Of a stretch of DNA of 64,000 nt, positions 54,515 through 62,953 are shown piece after piece. Location of the stretch: the NCBI RefSeq assembly GCF_005930355.1, contig NZ_VDBO01000001.1, positions 779,339 to 843,338 of the forward strand. The letters are read 5' to 3'. The number at the start of each line of letters is the position of its first letter. The first letter of the stretch is position 1. The stretch comes from Paenibacillus sinopodophylli. Its GTDB lineage: Bacteria; Bacillota; Bacilli; Paenibacillales; Paenibacillaceae. The notes under the pieces were generated by a model. The model was not told the DNA's origin and ran no database searches. It worked only from the letters and a program-made list of their open reading frames with translations. The translations under genes were made by a program, and so were the position numbers.

Positions 54515-55798
54515 GTGGAAGAAACAAATCTATTCGAAAAAGAGACTAAATGGCCTAAGCCTGATGCGGATTTATTTAAACTAGGCATTGATGAAAATAG
54601 AATTATATTAAAGAGTAATTCGAAATTGGATGAGGACTTTTTTGAATATGCATTTGACTTCAAAGAGGCAGCAAATATTTTAACGACACATATCTTGGAC
54701 CATCCACGGATAGACAGGCTTGATACATATTTTTTCCCAATTGTGTTCCTATATAGACATAGCCTTGAGCTAATTCTCAAGGCTATTGCCTTAAAAAACA
54801 TTACAGACTTGGCGGAAGGTCAACTGTTTGTAAAGGAAACTTTTCATAATTTATCAGAAATCCTTACAAAGATTGATCCCTTTATAAGTGAGAATATTGG
54901 AAATGACATAGATGAATATGTATGGCTTCAGGATCTATTTGAAGATATGAGTAGAATTGACCGGGATTCCGATTCTTTTAGGTATCCATTCAGTCTAAGT
55001 CTTAAACGAGACGGGGATCCTTTTGGTGAAGGAACTAAGTTTTTTGCTATTCGGCTATTTTTTGAAGAGCAGACGCATATAAATTTAGTTGCTTTGGCAT
55101 CTAAAATGGAAGTGGCTTTCAGTATTCTTAATGCTTATTATAAAAATACTCATACAGACAGCGAGCATTATAAGAAATACAAACCCATTTTTTTAGAATT
55201 GGGAGGCACTTATTATGGTCAAAGTGTCTTAGGATATTCATATAGTAGAAAAAAGTTCGGTCCCTATGTAAAGGGTTACACGGAATCTGCTGAAGTCTTA
55301 GTAAGACACACTAAATTAAATCCTAATTGTAAGAAATCTCTGTTCATGCCAATTGGTTACTTGTTTAGAAACGGTATTGAATTAGCAATGAAAGAAATTC
55401 TGTTCGAAGAATGTTCTTTTGATTTTCAGGAAGCAGCTAGGAAGGTAAATAAGAAAAAGCATAAGCTTCGTGGTATTTGGCACATAATTGAGGGTGATAT
55501 TCTGAATCATGCAAGACCTTCTGAGGATGATAAAACAATTGATCATGTAAGGCGCTACGTCTACCAGCTACATGATTTTGACACAGAAGCAGATAAATTT
55601 AGATATCCGACTGACAAAAATCTCTCAGTTCATTTCGGAAAGCCTGTGAAACTTGATTTTATAACTGTAACCGATTTTTTCGGTGAACTAGTTCATTTTT
55701 TGTTTGGTGTTGTTTTAATGATGTCTCAGCAAAATGAACTTCAAGCAGATATAGAGTATGAATATAGTAAAATGCAGTGGGAACACAATGATTATTAA
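54515..55798 (+). CDS. Uncharacterised protein with two HEPN-like repeats
   Basis: This protein is about 427 aa from the GTG at 54515, ten bases after GAGGAG; an ATG at 54473 without a clear site is an alternative. The protein contains an internal duplication: FFPIVFLYRHSLELILKAI ... FRYPFSLS in the first half and LFMPIGYLFRNGIELAMKEI ... FRYPTDKN in the second. The all-helical pattern and the R-x(4-6)-H-like YRHSLE suggest HEPN domains, which are RNA-cleaving or inert scaffolds in toxin and defence systems. The second copy has Asn in place of His. No name is known for it. It follows a Tn554-like relic, so it may be cargo. Confidence 0.6.
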   Translation: MEETNLFEKETKWPKPDADLFKLGIDENRIILKSNSKLDEDFFEYAFDFKEAANILTTHILDHPRIDRLDTYFFPIVFLYRHSLELILKAIALKNITDLAEGQLFVKETFHNLSEILTKIDPFISENIGNDIDEYVWLQDLFEDMSRIDRDSDSFRYPFSLSLKRDGDPFGEGTKFFAIRLFFEEQTHINLVALASKMEVAFSILNAYYKNTHTDSEHYKKYKPIFLELGGTYYGQSVLGYSYSRKKFGPYVKGYTESAEVLVRHTKLNPNCKKSLFMPIGYLFRNGIELAMKEILFEECSFDFQEAARKVNKKKHKLRGIWHIIEGDILNHARPSEDDKTIDHVRRYVYQLHDFDTEADKFRYPTDKNLSVHFGKPVKLDFITVTDFFGELVHFLFGVVLMMSQQNELQADIEYEYSKMQWEHNDY

Positions 55799-55840
55799 TT
55801 TTCAGTGAATTGAATAAACCCACAGGATACGTTAGTTAAA

Positions 55841-55895
55841 AATAAAGGTTCCTACATATTAGTCATGACTAATGTGTAGGAACCTTTATTTTGTC
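55841..55895. terminator. 50-bp near-perfect palindromic terminator
   Basis: Each half is 25 bases (AATAAAGGTTCCTACA...) with one mismatch; TTTTG follows on the plus strand. It ends the HEPN-like gene. Confidence 0.75.
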
Positions 55896-56024
55896 TGACT
55901 TTCTAAAAGTTAACTCTTGATAAACTAGAAAAATAAAGAATTAGACTGACGGTGCTTCATTAAGCTATACGAGCTAATAGCATGTCAAGATTACCAGTAA
56001 GATGAACCTAAATCTTATGTTATA

Positions 56025-56231
56025 GTGAAAATAGGCAAGCCAAATAACCCTCTAATTCGCACAACGTTTTGGAAGGTTAAACCAATTATAATTAATAAGC
56101 CATACGGAGTCCCACTGGCAGGTGAGTTCGAACAGGCTACCTTTATCCTCCATGTAAATGAAAAAAGGATCAACCAGAAAAAACTAGTTGATCTCATAAT
56201 ACGAACTGGCAGGATAGTTGAATTGTTGTAA
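56025..56231 (+). other. Possible short gene or gene fragment
   Basis: A 68-codon frame from a GTG reads KIGKPNNPLIRTTFWKVKPI, then GVPLAGEFEQATFILHVNEK. The composition looks protein-like, but there is no ribosome binding site and no family I recognise. It may be the C-terminal end of a gene lost upstream. The IS1380 element begins 33 bases after it. Confidence 0.35.
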
Positions 56232-56263
56232 AGGAAAATTTATTTGTTTCGCGAATACTTCAA

Positions 56264-57852
56264 CCTAAATTACGAAAGTATCACCTCATAAGAAAATAAA
56301 AAAGTGCCCTAATCTTTTGGTAGAATAGTGTTTGTCGAGAACACATCACCCAAAAGAGAGGAGCACCTTTAAGGTGAATTCTACCACAAAAATCAAGTCT
56401 TTAAAAACGGAATTTTCTGTGAGAAATGCCACGAATTTTGCAGGAAGCAAGGTGATCCTGGGATTCCTTGAAGCCATCCATTTGAATCAAGCCCTCCAGA
56501 CGTTAGGACTAGCCAAAGCAGCGAACGCCATCTATCCTACCCATCGTATTTTTCAGTATCTCATCATCGGTTGGCTCCTGGGCTGTGAACGTCTCTTTCA
56601 CTTCGTTTGGCTACAAGAGGATGCGTTGGTGAAACATGCGCTTGGCGGACGGTTGCCTCATCACACCCTGTTAAACAAGGAGTTGCTTCGTCTCGGGGCG
56701 GCTCACGACGAACTGGCCCCTGCACTTCGAAAGCTGAATGTAGAGATGATCGCACCTCGGTTGCCTGATTCGCTCATTCTCGATCTGGACTCCACTGTAG
56801 AAACGGTGTACGGCAACCAGCAGGGCGCGGAGGTTGGCTTCATTAGTCAAAAGCGCGGACGTAAAAGCTACCACCCCTTGCTCGTGTATGAAGGGCAGTC
56901 GCGAATGCTCCTGGGTGCCACGCTCCGACCAGGTAACACGAGCAGTTCCACCGATGTTCTTTCTTTTGTGGAGCAAACGTTGGATGTGCTTGGTGACCGC
57001 AAAGTCTGTTATGCGCGTTTTGACAAGGGCTTTGGCGGAGAAGATTTCTACGCCTTTTGGGAGGCACAACAAATCGGATATGTCGGCAAAATGAAATGGA
57101 CAGAACGTCTTCTGCAGCAGGTACAAGCCTGTGAGCATTGGACACGCTTTGTCGATGACGAGTGGGTTATCGAAGGACTCGTCCTGTGCTATCAAGCGAC
57201 GACTTGGAAAAAGGCTCGCCGTGTCGCTGTCATCCGTAAGATGCAGCGTTTTGATGGAGATCAGTCTATGCTTGAACTCGACTTGCTCTGGCAGTACGAA
57301 GCCATGGTCACAACGGAAGCTTGGGAATCCATCGATGTGTGGCGATTCTACAACCAGCGCTGTTGCATGGAGAACTACATCAAAGAGGGCAAAAACGGAT
57401 TTTCCATTCACCGCATTCCGACGCAGTCCTTTGCTGCCAATGAAATCGATCTGCTTTTGAAGCTGCTTGCCTACAATCTGTTTGAGTGTTTCAAGCATCA
57501 CTGCTGTGACCCTATTCGACAATCCTATACGAAACAGCGGTTTAGACGAGAGGTTTTCCGACGCGCCGGTCTGCTTGTGCGCCATGGTCGGCAGACCACG
57601 TTAAAACTGGCGACGTCTTTTCGAAACCAAAGCGGCTGGCGTCGCATGGAGAAAAAAAGTATTTTATTGGAATGATCGATAATCCCAAAATTAGTCTTGG
57701 AAATCCCGTTGCCCCTTCATGTGGGGAGGGGGAAGGTGACGGCTTGTTTCATCCACTCTGGATTGAATCGCAAATATCGCATGCATAACTGGATGCGATG
57801 CCCAAGCCTATTTTTCTCAAACGACTGATTCTATAGGCTTTCGTAATTTAGG
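56264..57852 (+). mobile_element. Intact IS1380-family insertion sequence
   Basis: The 1589-bp element is bounded by inverted repeats CCTAAATTACGAAAG (56264-56278) and CTTTCGTAATTTAGG (57838-57852). A 5-bp direct repeat TTCAA flanks it (56259-56263 and 57853-57857), the target duplication. It holds one full transposase gene. The intact ends and repeat suggest recent insertion. Confidence 0.9.
56374..57675 (+). CDS. IS1380-family transposase
   Basis: This DDE transposase is about 433 aa from the GTG at 56374, which follows GAGAGGAG. The first catalytic Asp lies in LILDLDSTVETVYGNQQGAE, then RGRKSYHPLLVYEG; the second in CYARFDKGFGGEDFY; the Glu in CCMENYIKEGKNGF. All three are intact. GC content is higher than in the AT-rich neighbourhood, as expected for a newly arrived element. 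Confidence 0.92.
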   Translation: MNSTTKIKSLKTEFSVRNATNFAGSKVILGFLEAIHLNQALQTLGLAKAANAIYPTHRIFQYLIIGWLLGCERLFHFVWLQEDALVKHALGGRLPHHTLLNKELLRLGAAHDELAPALRKLNVEMIAPRLPDSLILDLDSTVETVYGNQQGAEVGFISQKRGRKSYHPLLVYEGQSRMLLGATLRPGNTSSSTDVLSFVEQTLDVLGDRKVCYARFDKGFGGEDFYAFWEAQQIGYVGKMKWTERLLQQVQACEHWTRFVDDEWVIEGLVLCYQATTWKKARRVAVIRKMQRFDGDQSMLELDLLWQYEAMVTTEAWESIDVWRFYNQRCCMENYIKEGKNGFSIHRIPTQSFAANEIDLLLKLLAYNLFECFKHHCCDPIRQSYTKQRFRREVFRRAGLLVRHGRQTTLKLATSFRNQSGWRRMEKKSILLE

Positions 57853-57919
57853 TTCAATATCAAGTAGTTATTTAATGAAATACGGAAGGCATGCTACAGG
57901 CAAAAAGGAGTGATACGAA

Positions 57920-58159
57920 ATGCGGATAACTTTGTATGATGCAATAATAGATGCCTTGCACACTCTCGGCGGAGAAAGACATTACACTGAGATCTATGAC
58001 TGGATTGTAAACAAGTATGGACCTCGGTGGAAAAGCTGTAATACGGAAATGACTGATATGGTGCACTCTGAAAGAGGTGGGAAAAACAATGTTAGTTCAA
58101 GGCTCCCTGCTGAAAAGCGGGTATTGTCGAGAAAAGGAGACGGAATTTATAGTCTATAA
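57920..58159 (+). CDS. Small HARE-HTH/winged-helix-like protein
   Basis: This 79-aa protein starts at an ATG seven bases after AAGGAGTG. It reads LYDAIIDALHTLGGERHYTE, then IYDWIVNKYG and a wing-like end GDGIYSL. This matches the HB1/ASXL/HARE winged-helix domain, usually fused to restriction or modification enzymes. Here it stands alone. It could be a DNA-binding accessory of a lost restriction system. Confidence 0.65.
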   Translation: MRITLYDAIIDALHTLGGERHYTEIYDWIVNKYGPRWKSCNTEMTDMVHSERGGKNNVSSRLPAEKRVLSRKGDGIYSL

Positions 58160-58209
58160 ACGAATAAACTAATAGGAAACGATAGCACAGTAATAACAGG
58201 TGAAATAAT

Positions 58210-58416
58210 AAAAAACTTGCCATTATCGAAGAGATTGAAAGTGGTGAACTTGGCATCATGGCCGCTGCGTATTCGTATGGGATATCAAAAACAACCTTGG
58301 TTAAGTGGCGACGCAGATATGAAGTCTATGGAATCGAAGGGTTAGAGGTTCAAAAGGGCAACCGCACCTATTCTGCTGAACTTAAGCTTCTAAAATCGCA
58401 GTTGCCTTCGATTTAG
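58210..58416 (+). pseudogene. IS3-family OrfA fragment
   Basis: The frame reads KLAIIEEIESGELGIMAAAY, then SYGISKTTLVKWRRRYEVYG and a stop after LKSQLPSI. It is the helix-turn-helix part of an IS3/IS150-type OrfA; the rest is absent. Between here and 59090 I see only a terminator and AT-rich sequence. Confidence 0.65.
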
Positions 58417-58666
58417 CTAATAACGATTTAAACAAGGTAATTAGATGGAAATTTTAGCACAAACTATTCAACTAACGACGGGGAACATTAACTTAATAAA
58501 ACACGACGGCAGCCGGATAAAAAAATCCATTTCATTGGTAGGTATTTTTTGAAATTCGAATCGTTCCAGCGATCCTAAAACTGAATCAATTGGTTTCTAA
58601 CTTTCAATAACAAAACATCTCTTGAAGTACAAATCAATAACTGATCCAATAAATATAATAAGTATT

Positions 58667-58710
58667 AAAAAAGCTGAGTCCAGGTAGGGTATGGATTCAG
58701 CTTTTTTATT
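58667..58710. terminator. Bidirectional terminator
   Basis: AAAAAAGCTGAGTCCA pairs with TGGATTCAGCTTTTTT (one mismatch). T-runs exist on both strands. No gene is directly attached now. Confidence 0.7.
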
Positions 58711-59041
58711 AGAAGAGGTTTAATCAAATACCAAAATCACTAACTGAAAAGGAAGTGACAAAATAACAATGCTGAGAATACAAGATAGATTGTGACACAA
58801 ACCATGTAAATCTATATAGCATAAGGCTCAAAGCCAATACACTGACATATGTATAAAATACGAGTTTTGTGCATATGTATATGTGAACCCCTAAAAGGGC
58901 CAACCTCACAATCATCAAACCTGTCCAGTTACAACTAAATACTGACATTAATAACATCTGCCCCCAAACTATATTGGATTAAGTTCGGAATTATATGTTA
59001 CAAATCCCTCAAATAGTTCGGAGTCAATGTTACTACAGCTA

Positions 59042-59072
59042 GAGAAGCTGTCGCTTGGACCGCGGCAGCTTC
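59042..59072. repeat. Stem-loop with 8-bp perfect arms
   Basis: AGAAGCTG pairs with CAGCTTCT through an inner CG/CG step. It lies before a small hypothetical gene. No T-run follows. Confidence 0.4.
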
Positions 59073-59090
59073 TACCCTCTATAACCACAA

Positions 59091-59360
59091 ATGATATCAA
59101 TGTACATTAAAGAAAATGACGCACATCCACTGCTTACCATAGAGGGCGACGGCATGTTCCTTGGCCTGCATGACTCTCCAGAAAGCTTCCTGCATCGGCG
59201 GGTGCACGTAACTGCTCTTGGCACTCAATTAGCTAGCCGCAAAGCCGACTGGATTCATTTGAATGGAATCAACCAGTGGTATGGCGGCGTCCATCTTGAA
59301 GGCAATGACAGCATTTGGCGCTGGGACGCAGGCACCGCTACGATCATTCGCTGCACATAA
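59091..59360 (+). CDS. Hypothetical protein (89 aa)
   Basis: The frame reads MYIKENDAHPLLTIEGDGMF, then GLHDSPESFLHRRVHV and WIHLNGINQWYGGVHLEGND. The pattern looks like a folded small beta-rich protein, with many Trp, Gly and His. A good ribosome binding site is not seen, so the start is uncertain (59091 or 59100). No family is recognised. Confidence 0.45.
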   Translation: MISMYIKENDAHPLLTIEGDGMFLGLHDSPESFLHRRVHVTALGTQLASRKADWIHLNGINQWYGGVHLEGNDSIWRWDAGTATIIRCT

Positions 59361-59394
59361 AAAAACAGCCTGCCGGTATTTCTCAAGCAGGCTG
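59357..59394 (-). terminator. Minus-strand terminator
   Basis: CAGCCTGC pairs with GCAGGCTG. On the minus strand TTTTTTTA follows. It ends the MBL-fold fragment and may also close the small gene on the plus strand. Confidence 0.65.
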
Positions 59395-59403
59395 AAGCAA
59401 GAC

Positions 59404-59575
59404 TCACCGCCACCACGCGGCGGAAGGATGAACAGGGGCATCAATGACAACGAGCTCTCCTATTTTCGGCGTCGTTATGGCGACATTTCGTTCTTTTGCC
59501 GCTTTTATCGCGCGCTCAACCGGATCAGTCCAATCATGTAACGAAAGCGTAAATGAACGTACCCACTTCGGCTTA
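59404..59575 (-). pseudogene. MBL-fold metallo-hydrolase, C-terminal fragment
   Basis: On the minus strand the frame reads FTLSLHDWTDPVERAIKAAK, then ITTPKIGELVVID and a terminal WWR. This fits the end of UlaG-like metallo-beta-lactamase-fold hydrolases. The metal-binding half is missing because an IS3 fragment is joined to it at about 59550-59580. Confidence 0.55.
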
Positions 59576-60058
59576 CCCCTGCAAGGCTGCATAAATACCC
59601 GGTTAAGCCTTTTATATTGTAATTTCGAATAGTAGCCTCGATGTGCTCAAAGGTCTCCGAAGGTGTTAGCGATCGCGCTTCACCTGCCTTTCTAGAGCTT
59701 CGAGCTTTTTTAGGAATTCGTTCTCCACTTCCAATAACTTAATCTTAGCTTCAGCACGTTTAAGCTTCTCTTCCGAAGTCAGCTCCTTAGAAGTTAGCCT
59801 GCCTGTACTAGCTCTGCCTCTGCGATCCATTAATCCCTCCTCTCCGTAGCTTCTATACGAACTCCTCCAACAATTTAGACACTTGTGAGGGTTATTTGTA
59901 CCGATGACAACAACGTCAAATCCAGCATCAAGAAAAATTTGCATAGGTGCGCTGCCACTCTCGTAAGATTGGACTGCGTGAAGTTTAAACTCGAGTGTAT
60001 ATGAAATGGATTTCTCCGATACGTGAACGACATTGGGATTAGACTCAAGTAATCTCAT
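59550..60058 (-). mobile_element. Truncated IS3-family element (orfA plus start of orfB)
   Basis: OrfA (60058-59666) is 130 codons: EFKLHAVQSYESGSAP, GEEGLMDRRGRASTGR and a leucine-zipper end KRAEAKIKLLEVENEFLKKL. Downstream in the next frame the start of OrfB is visible (TPSETFEHIEATIRNYNIKG, then LCSLAGVSRSGY) before the sequence changes to the MBL-fold fragment. The integrase core is lost, so the element is dead. Confidence 0.72.
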
Positions 60059-60139
60059 CTGTGAAGGTGTGAAACAGCTACGTTTAGTAATGATGTTAGT
60101 ATACCTCGTTCGATTTAGTAAAGTTTATTTAAACACAAA

Positions 60140-60185
60140 AACCCGAAAGATGGGCACTTTTCTTAAAGTGTCTATTTTTCGGGTT
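60140..60185. repeat. Inverted repeat at the IS3 upstream end
   Basis: AACCCGAAA and TTTCGGGTT pair around a second stem CACTTT / AAAGTG. It lies upstream of orfA and may be the end region of the truncated IS3 element. Confidence 0.5.
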
Positions 60186-60300
60186 ACAGTTCACCTCTCC
60201 CCTTCATTTTTTTCAATTCCAAAACCGTTAGTGATGTATACTAGCTTCTGAGTGTACCTGATAACTGGCTCCTTCGTACGAAGTAATCTCAGATAACAAT

Positions 60301-60341
60301 AAACACAATCCGGTGAAAGAAACCGGATTGTGTTTATTTTG
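60301..60341 (+). terminator. Rho-independent terminator
   Basis: AAACACAATCCGGT (60301-60314) pairs perfectly with ACCGGATTGTGTTT (60322-60335), followed by ATTTTG. No gene I can support precedes it; the remainder of 60186-60463 is empty. Confidence 0.7.
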
Positions 60342-60463
60342 AAGAGTCAATGTATTACTAGATTCAAAAAGAGCTTCCGCGTCGTCGTTAAGCCTCGGAC
60401 GTACCTGGTGTTGTTTCAACACGGATACGTCCAAGACAGTTTTATGGCTGTGTTGCATGAATA

Positions 60464-61381
60464 TTAAAGATTTTCTTTGAAGAAAACACCTAATTTTTCA
60501 ACGGCTTTACTCACTGGCTCTGGTCTGTCGTACAGGTCATAGTGGCCTGCCCCTTCTACTATGAACAGATCTTTTTTCTCAGAAGCAGCTCGGTTATAAA
60601 GGTCATGACCATCCTTGTATGAACCAAATGCTCCTTGTACACCACCGACAATGATTTGCAAAGGCTGAGTCAGTAAAATGTCTGCCAAGTGGAAGGCATC
60701 AAAGGCGATGATTGAGTCTACGGTAGTGAATTTCAATTTGTTCGGAGAGTTAGGGTGCTGGCCCCTTGGTGTTCTGTAGTAATCAACAGCTTCTACTATG
60801 TCGAGTTCAGTCATGCCAGCCGCTTCTCTTTCTGCGTGACTGCTAGGCACCCATTGTGTAATAAGAGGATCGGCTCCGCGTGCTTCAGCTGTGCGTTGTT
60901 GGGCAACTTGCTCCAACATTTTGATTGGATCGAATTCACGATATCCACGACCTATATTCGCGACGGAAACCGCACCAACTGCTTTGATACGCCGTTCTGT
61001 CATTGCAGCATTAACAGCATATCCGCCTCCTGCACAAACACCTAGCACGCCAATACGATTTTCGTCGACATAATCCAGTGTAGTTAAGTAATCAACCGCA
61101 GACCGAATATCCTCAACACGTGCAGCCGGGTATTCGGCATAACGTGGCTCGCCTTCGCTTTCTCCTTGATAAGATGCATCGAAAACAATGGTAACATACC
61201 CTAGCTCAGCAAGTTCCCGTGCATAAATTCCTGCCGTTTGATCTTTACAACTGCTACCCGGATGAACACAGACAATAGCTGGATTTTGTTTCTTTTCTTC
61301 ATCATACTTTGGTATATTTAATATCGCTGCTAACTGTAGTCCATGCGCCGTAAATGATACTCTCTTTTGAATAACTGTCAT
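60464..61381 (-). CDS. Alpha/beta hydrolase, dienelactone-hydrolase-like
   Basis: This 305-aa protein starts at 61381 (MTVIQKRVSFTAHG), with GGTGG upstream; the longer frame runs into the promoter region. It has HPGSSCKDQ near the oxyanion region, the nucleophile elbow GVCAGGG (Cys in the nucleophile position, as in dienelactone hydrolase) and a C-terminal catalytic His in VEGAGHYDLYD. No signal peptide is seen. A TetR-family gene is divergent, and likely represses it in response to a toxic ester or aromatic compound. The substrate is unknown. Confidence 0.88.
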   Translation of the reverse strand: MTVIQKRVSFTAHGLQLAAILNIPKYDEEKKQNPAIVCVHPGSSCKDQTAGIYARELAELGYVTIVFDASYQGESEGEPRYAEYPAARVEDIRSAVDYLTTLDYVDENRIGVLGVCAGGGYAVNAAMTERRIKAVGAVSVANIGRGYREFDPIKMLEQVAQQRTAEARGADPLITQWVPSSHAEREAAGMTELDIVEAVDYYRTPRGQHPNSPNKLKFTTVDSIIAFDAFHLADILLTQPLQIIVGGVQGAFGSYKDGHDLYNRAASEKKDLFIVEGAGHYDLYDRPEPVSKAVEKLGVFFKENL

Positions 61382-61500
61382 ACTTTTATACCACCTTTGT
61401 TTTTTATTACACTTGTGCGTGTTAAGTGCCTTGTGTATATTTATATTATAATAAATGATCAGTTGATCCAATAACCACATTATGAGTTATGGGTGTTAAT

Positions 61501-61520
61501 ACACATTATGTTTTATGTGT
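61501..61520. promoter_or_regulatory. Candidate TetR operator
   Basis: ACACAT (61501-61506) and ATGTGT (61515-61520) form an inverted repeat centred between the divergent hydrolase and tetR genes. It sits just before the tetR ribosome binding site. Confidence 0.4.
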
Positions 61521-61545
61521 GTACAAACTGAAGGAGGCTTTCAGT

Positions 61546-62088
61546 ATGGATAAAATAGATCGAAGAATTGTAAAGTCTAAACAAGCGATTCAATCGACCT
61601 TTTTGCAAATGTTAGTTAAGGAAGGGTTCGACGAGATTACAGTCAGAAGTATTACGGAACAAGCCAATATGGGCCGAAAGACATTCTATCTTCATTATGT
61701 TGATAAGTATGATCTGTTAGATAAGATTGTAGATGACCATATTGTGCAATTGCGACAAATATGTGACCAAAAAAAAGATATGGGGATTATAGAGGGTTCG
61801 ATAATATGGTTCTCTTATTTTGAGCAGCATAAATTGTTTTTCGCTTCTTTGTTTAAAAGTAAAAGCGCTTCATCATTTCGCGGGAAGCTGTTGTCGTTTA
61901 CTACAGATGAGATAGACAAAAAGCTTCATAAGGATTCACGGCCCCTTATTGATAAGAATGTTTTCTTGAAGTTTTTAGGAACAGCAACCATGGGAGTACT
62001 GGAGGCTTATGTACTGGATGAAATAGATAGTGATATTGAAGGTTTAGCAGCGCAAGTAGTGCAATTATATGAGAAACTTATGATCTAA
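61546..62088 (+). CDS. TetR/AcrR-family transcriptional regulator
   Basis: This regulator is about 180 aa from the ATG at 61546 (MDKIDRRIVKSKQAI), nine bases after AAGGAGG. The N-terminal TetR DNA-binding domain is complete (FLQMLVKEGFDEITVRSITE, then ANMGRKTFYLHYVDKYDLLD). The C-terminal domain resembles TetR_C_33 type regulators. It is divergent from the hydrolase gene, so it is the likely local repressor. Confidence 0.9.
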   Translation: MDKIDRRIVKSKQAIQSTFLQMLVKEGFDEITVRSITEQANMGRKTFYLHYVDKYDLLDKIVDDHIVQLRQICDQKKDMGIIEGSIIWFSYFEQHKLFFASLFKSKSASSFRGKLLSFTTDEIDKKLHKDSRPLIDKNVFLKFLGTATMGVLEAYVLDEIDSDIEGLAAQVVQLYEKLMI

Positions 62089-62129
62089 ATTGACCTGTTA
62101 AATTACATTATTCGCGTTCCTGAAGTGCT

Positions 62130-62506
62130 TTAGACGCGACATCAGAACAAATGCACGGATAAGGATCTGGAGTTGCTGCAAGCTTTTTTCCCTTCCGTTA
62201 GTATGGTACTTGACGGTGAACTTGTTTGAATCCCGCTAGGCGCATCCGATTTTGATTATAATGCTGCCATGGACCGTTCCCGGCTATCCAATTCGGCCAA
62301 GATTTGACTAGCTAGCCTCTGTCCGGTAGCTCAATCATGCGGTGTTTTGGGACATGGGAAGGATCTACGGCGGAAGCCACTCATGGAGAGAAAGCAATTG
62401 CCGCATGACCTTGTTCACGACAAAGATCGCATCAACAAAATGCCTTTTCGAGAACGATGGCATTACCTTATTCGAGGCGATTAAAGAGCGCTTAAACGTA
62501 AAATAG
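62130..62506 (+). pseudogene. ATP-dependent DNA ligase remnant (LigD-like)
   Basis: Pieces in several frames match bacterial ATP-dependent ligases: RHQNKCTDKDLELLQAFFPS with SMVLDGELV (62137 on), ASDFDYNAAMDRSRLSNSAK, then LPHDLVHDKDRINKMPF and finally ENDGITLFEAIKERLNVK ending at 62506. Stops and frameshifts break it, and the catalytic Lys motif is absent. The gap 62507-62953 contains no further gene. Confidence 0.65.
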
Positions 62507-62953
62507 CCCCCACCTGACGATCAGATGGGAGAAAAAAAGCATTCATGTCGTTTACGCGCGGTACCAAACAGCTTCAAGCTAAATTTATAACTTTTTTTGA
62601 TTATCCAGAATTATCTTATGAACGTGTCAAAGCACCTATATAACCAAGCGCAGCTTAGGGGTAATGGTAACGTTTGATAGTGAATTTATAACTTTTTCCT
62701 CAGACTACTGCAGCCTTAGAAATCACAATTCCAAATGTTACACAAGCCATTTTTTAGTATCTTACATCAACAGTTAATTATTCGTAATTTTTACCATTAA
62801 ATAATTTCATACAAAAAAAGCTTTCCCCATAACTCCCCAATATACGGTTATAGAAATATTACCCGTACACTTTTGATTCACTGATTCAATGCTGTCCGAA
62901 TCAAATTATTCGTTTAGGCTGATCTCCTGCTATACCTTTAAGCTCATAGCCCC

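Noticed and set aside
56671..57585. 304-codon minus-strand frame inside the IS1380 element
   Set aside because: It is the antisense of the transposase, which has all catalytic motifs on the plus strand.
58724..58957. Hydrophobic 77-aa frame on the minus strand
   Set aside because: It has no ribosome binding site, covers repeat-like AT-rich sequence and resembles no family. Its hydrophobicity follows from T-rich DNA.
60228..60458. 76-codon minus-strand frame
   Set aside because: It runs through a strong terminator hairpin and has no ribosome binding site or family pattern.
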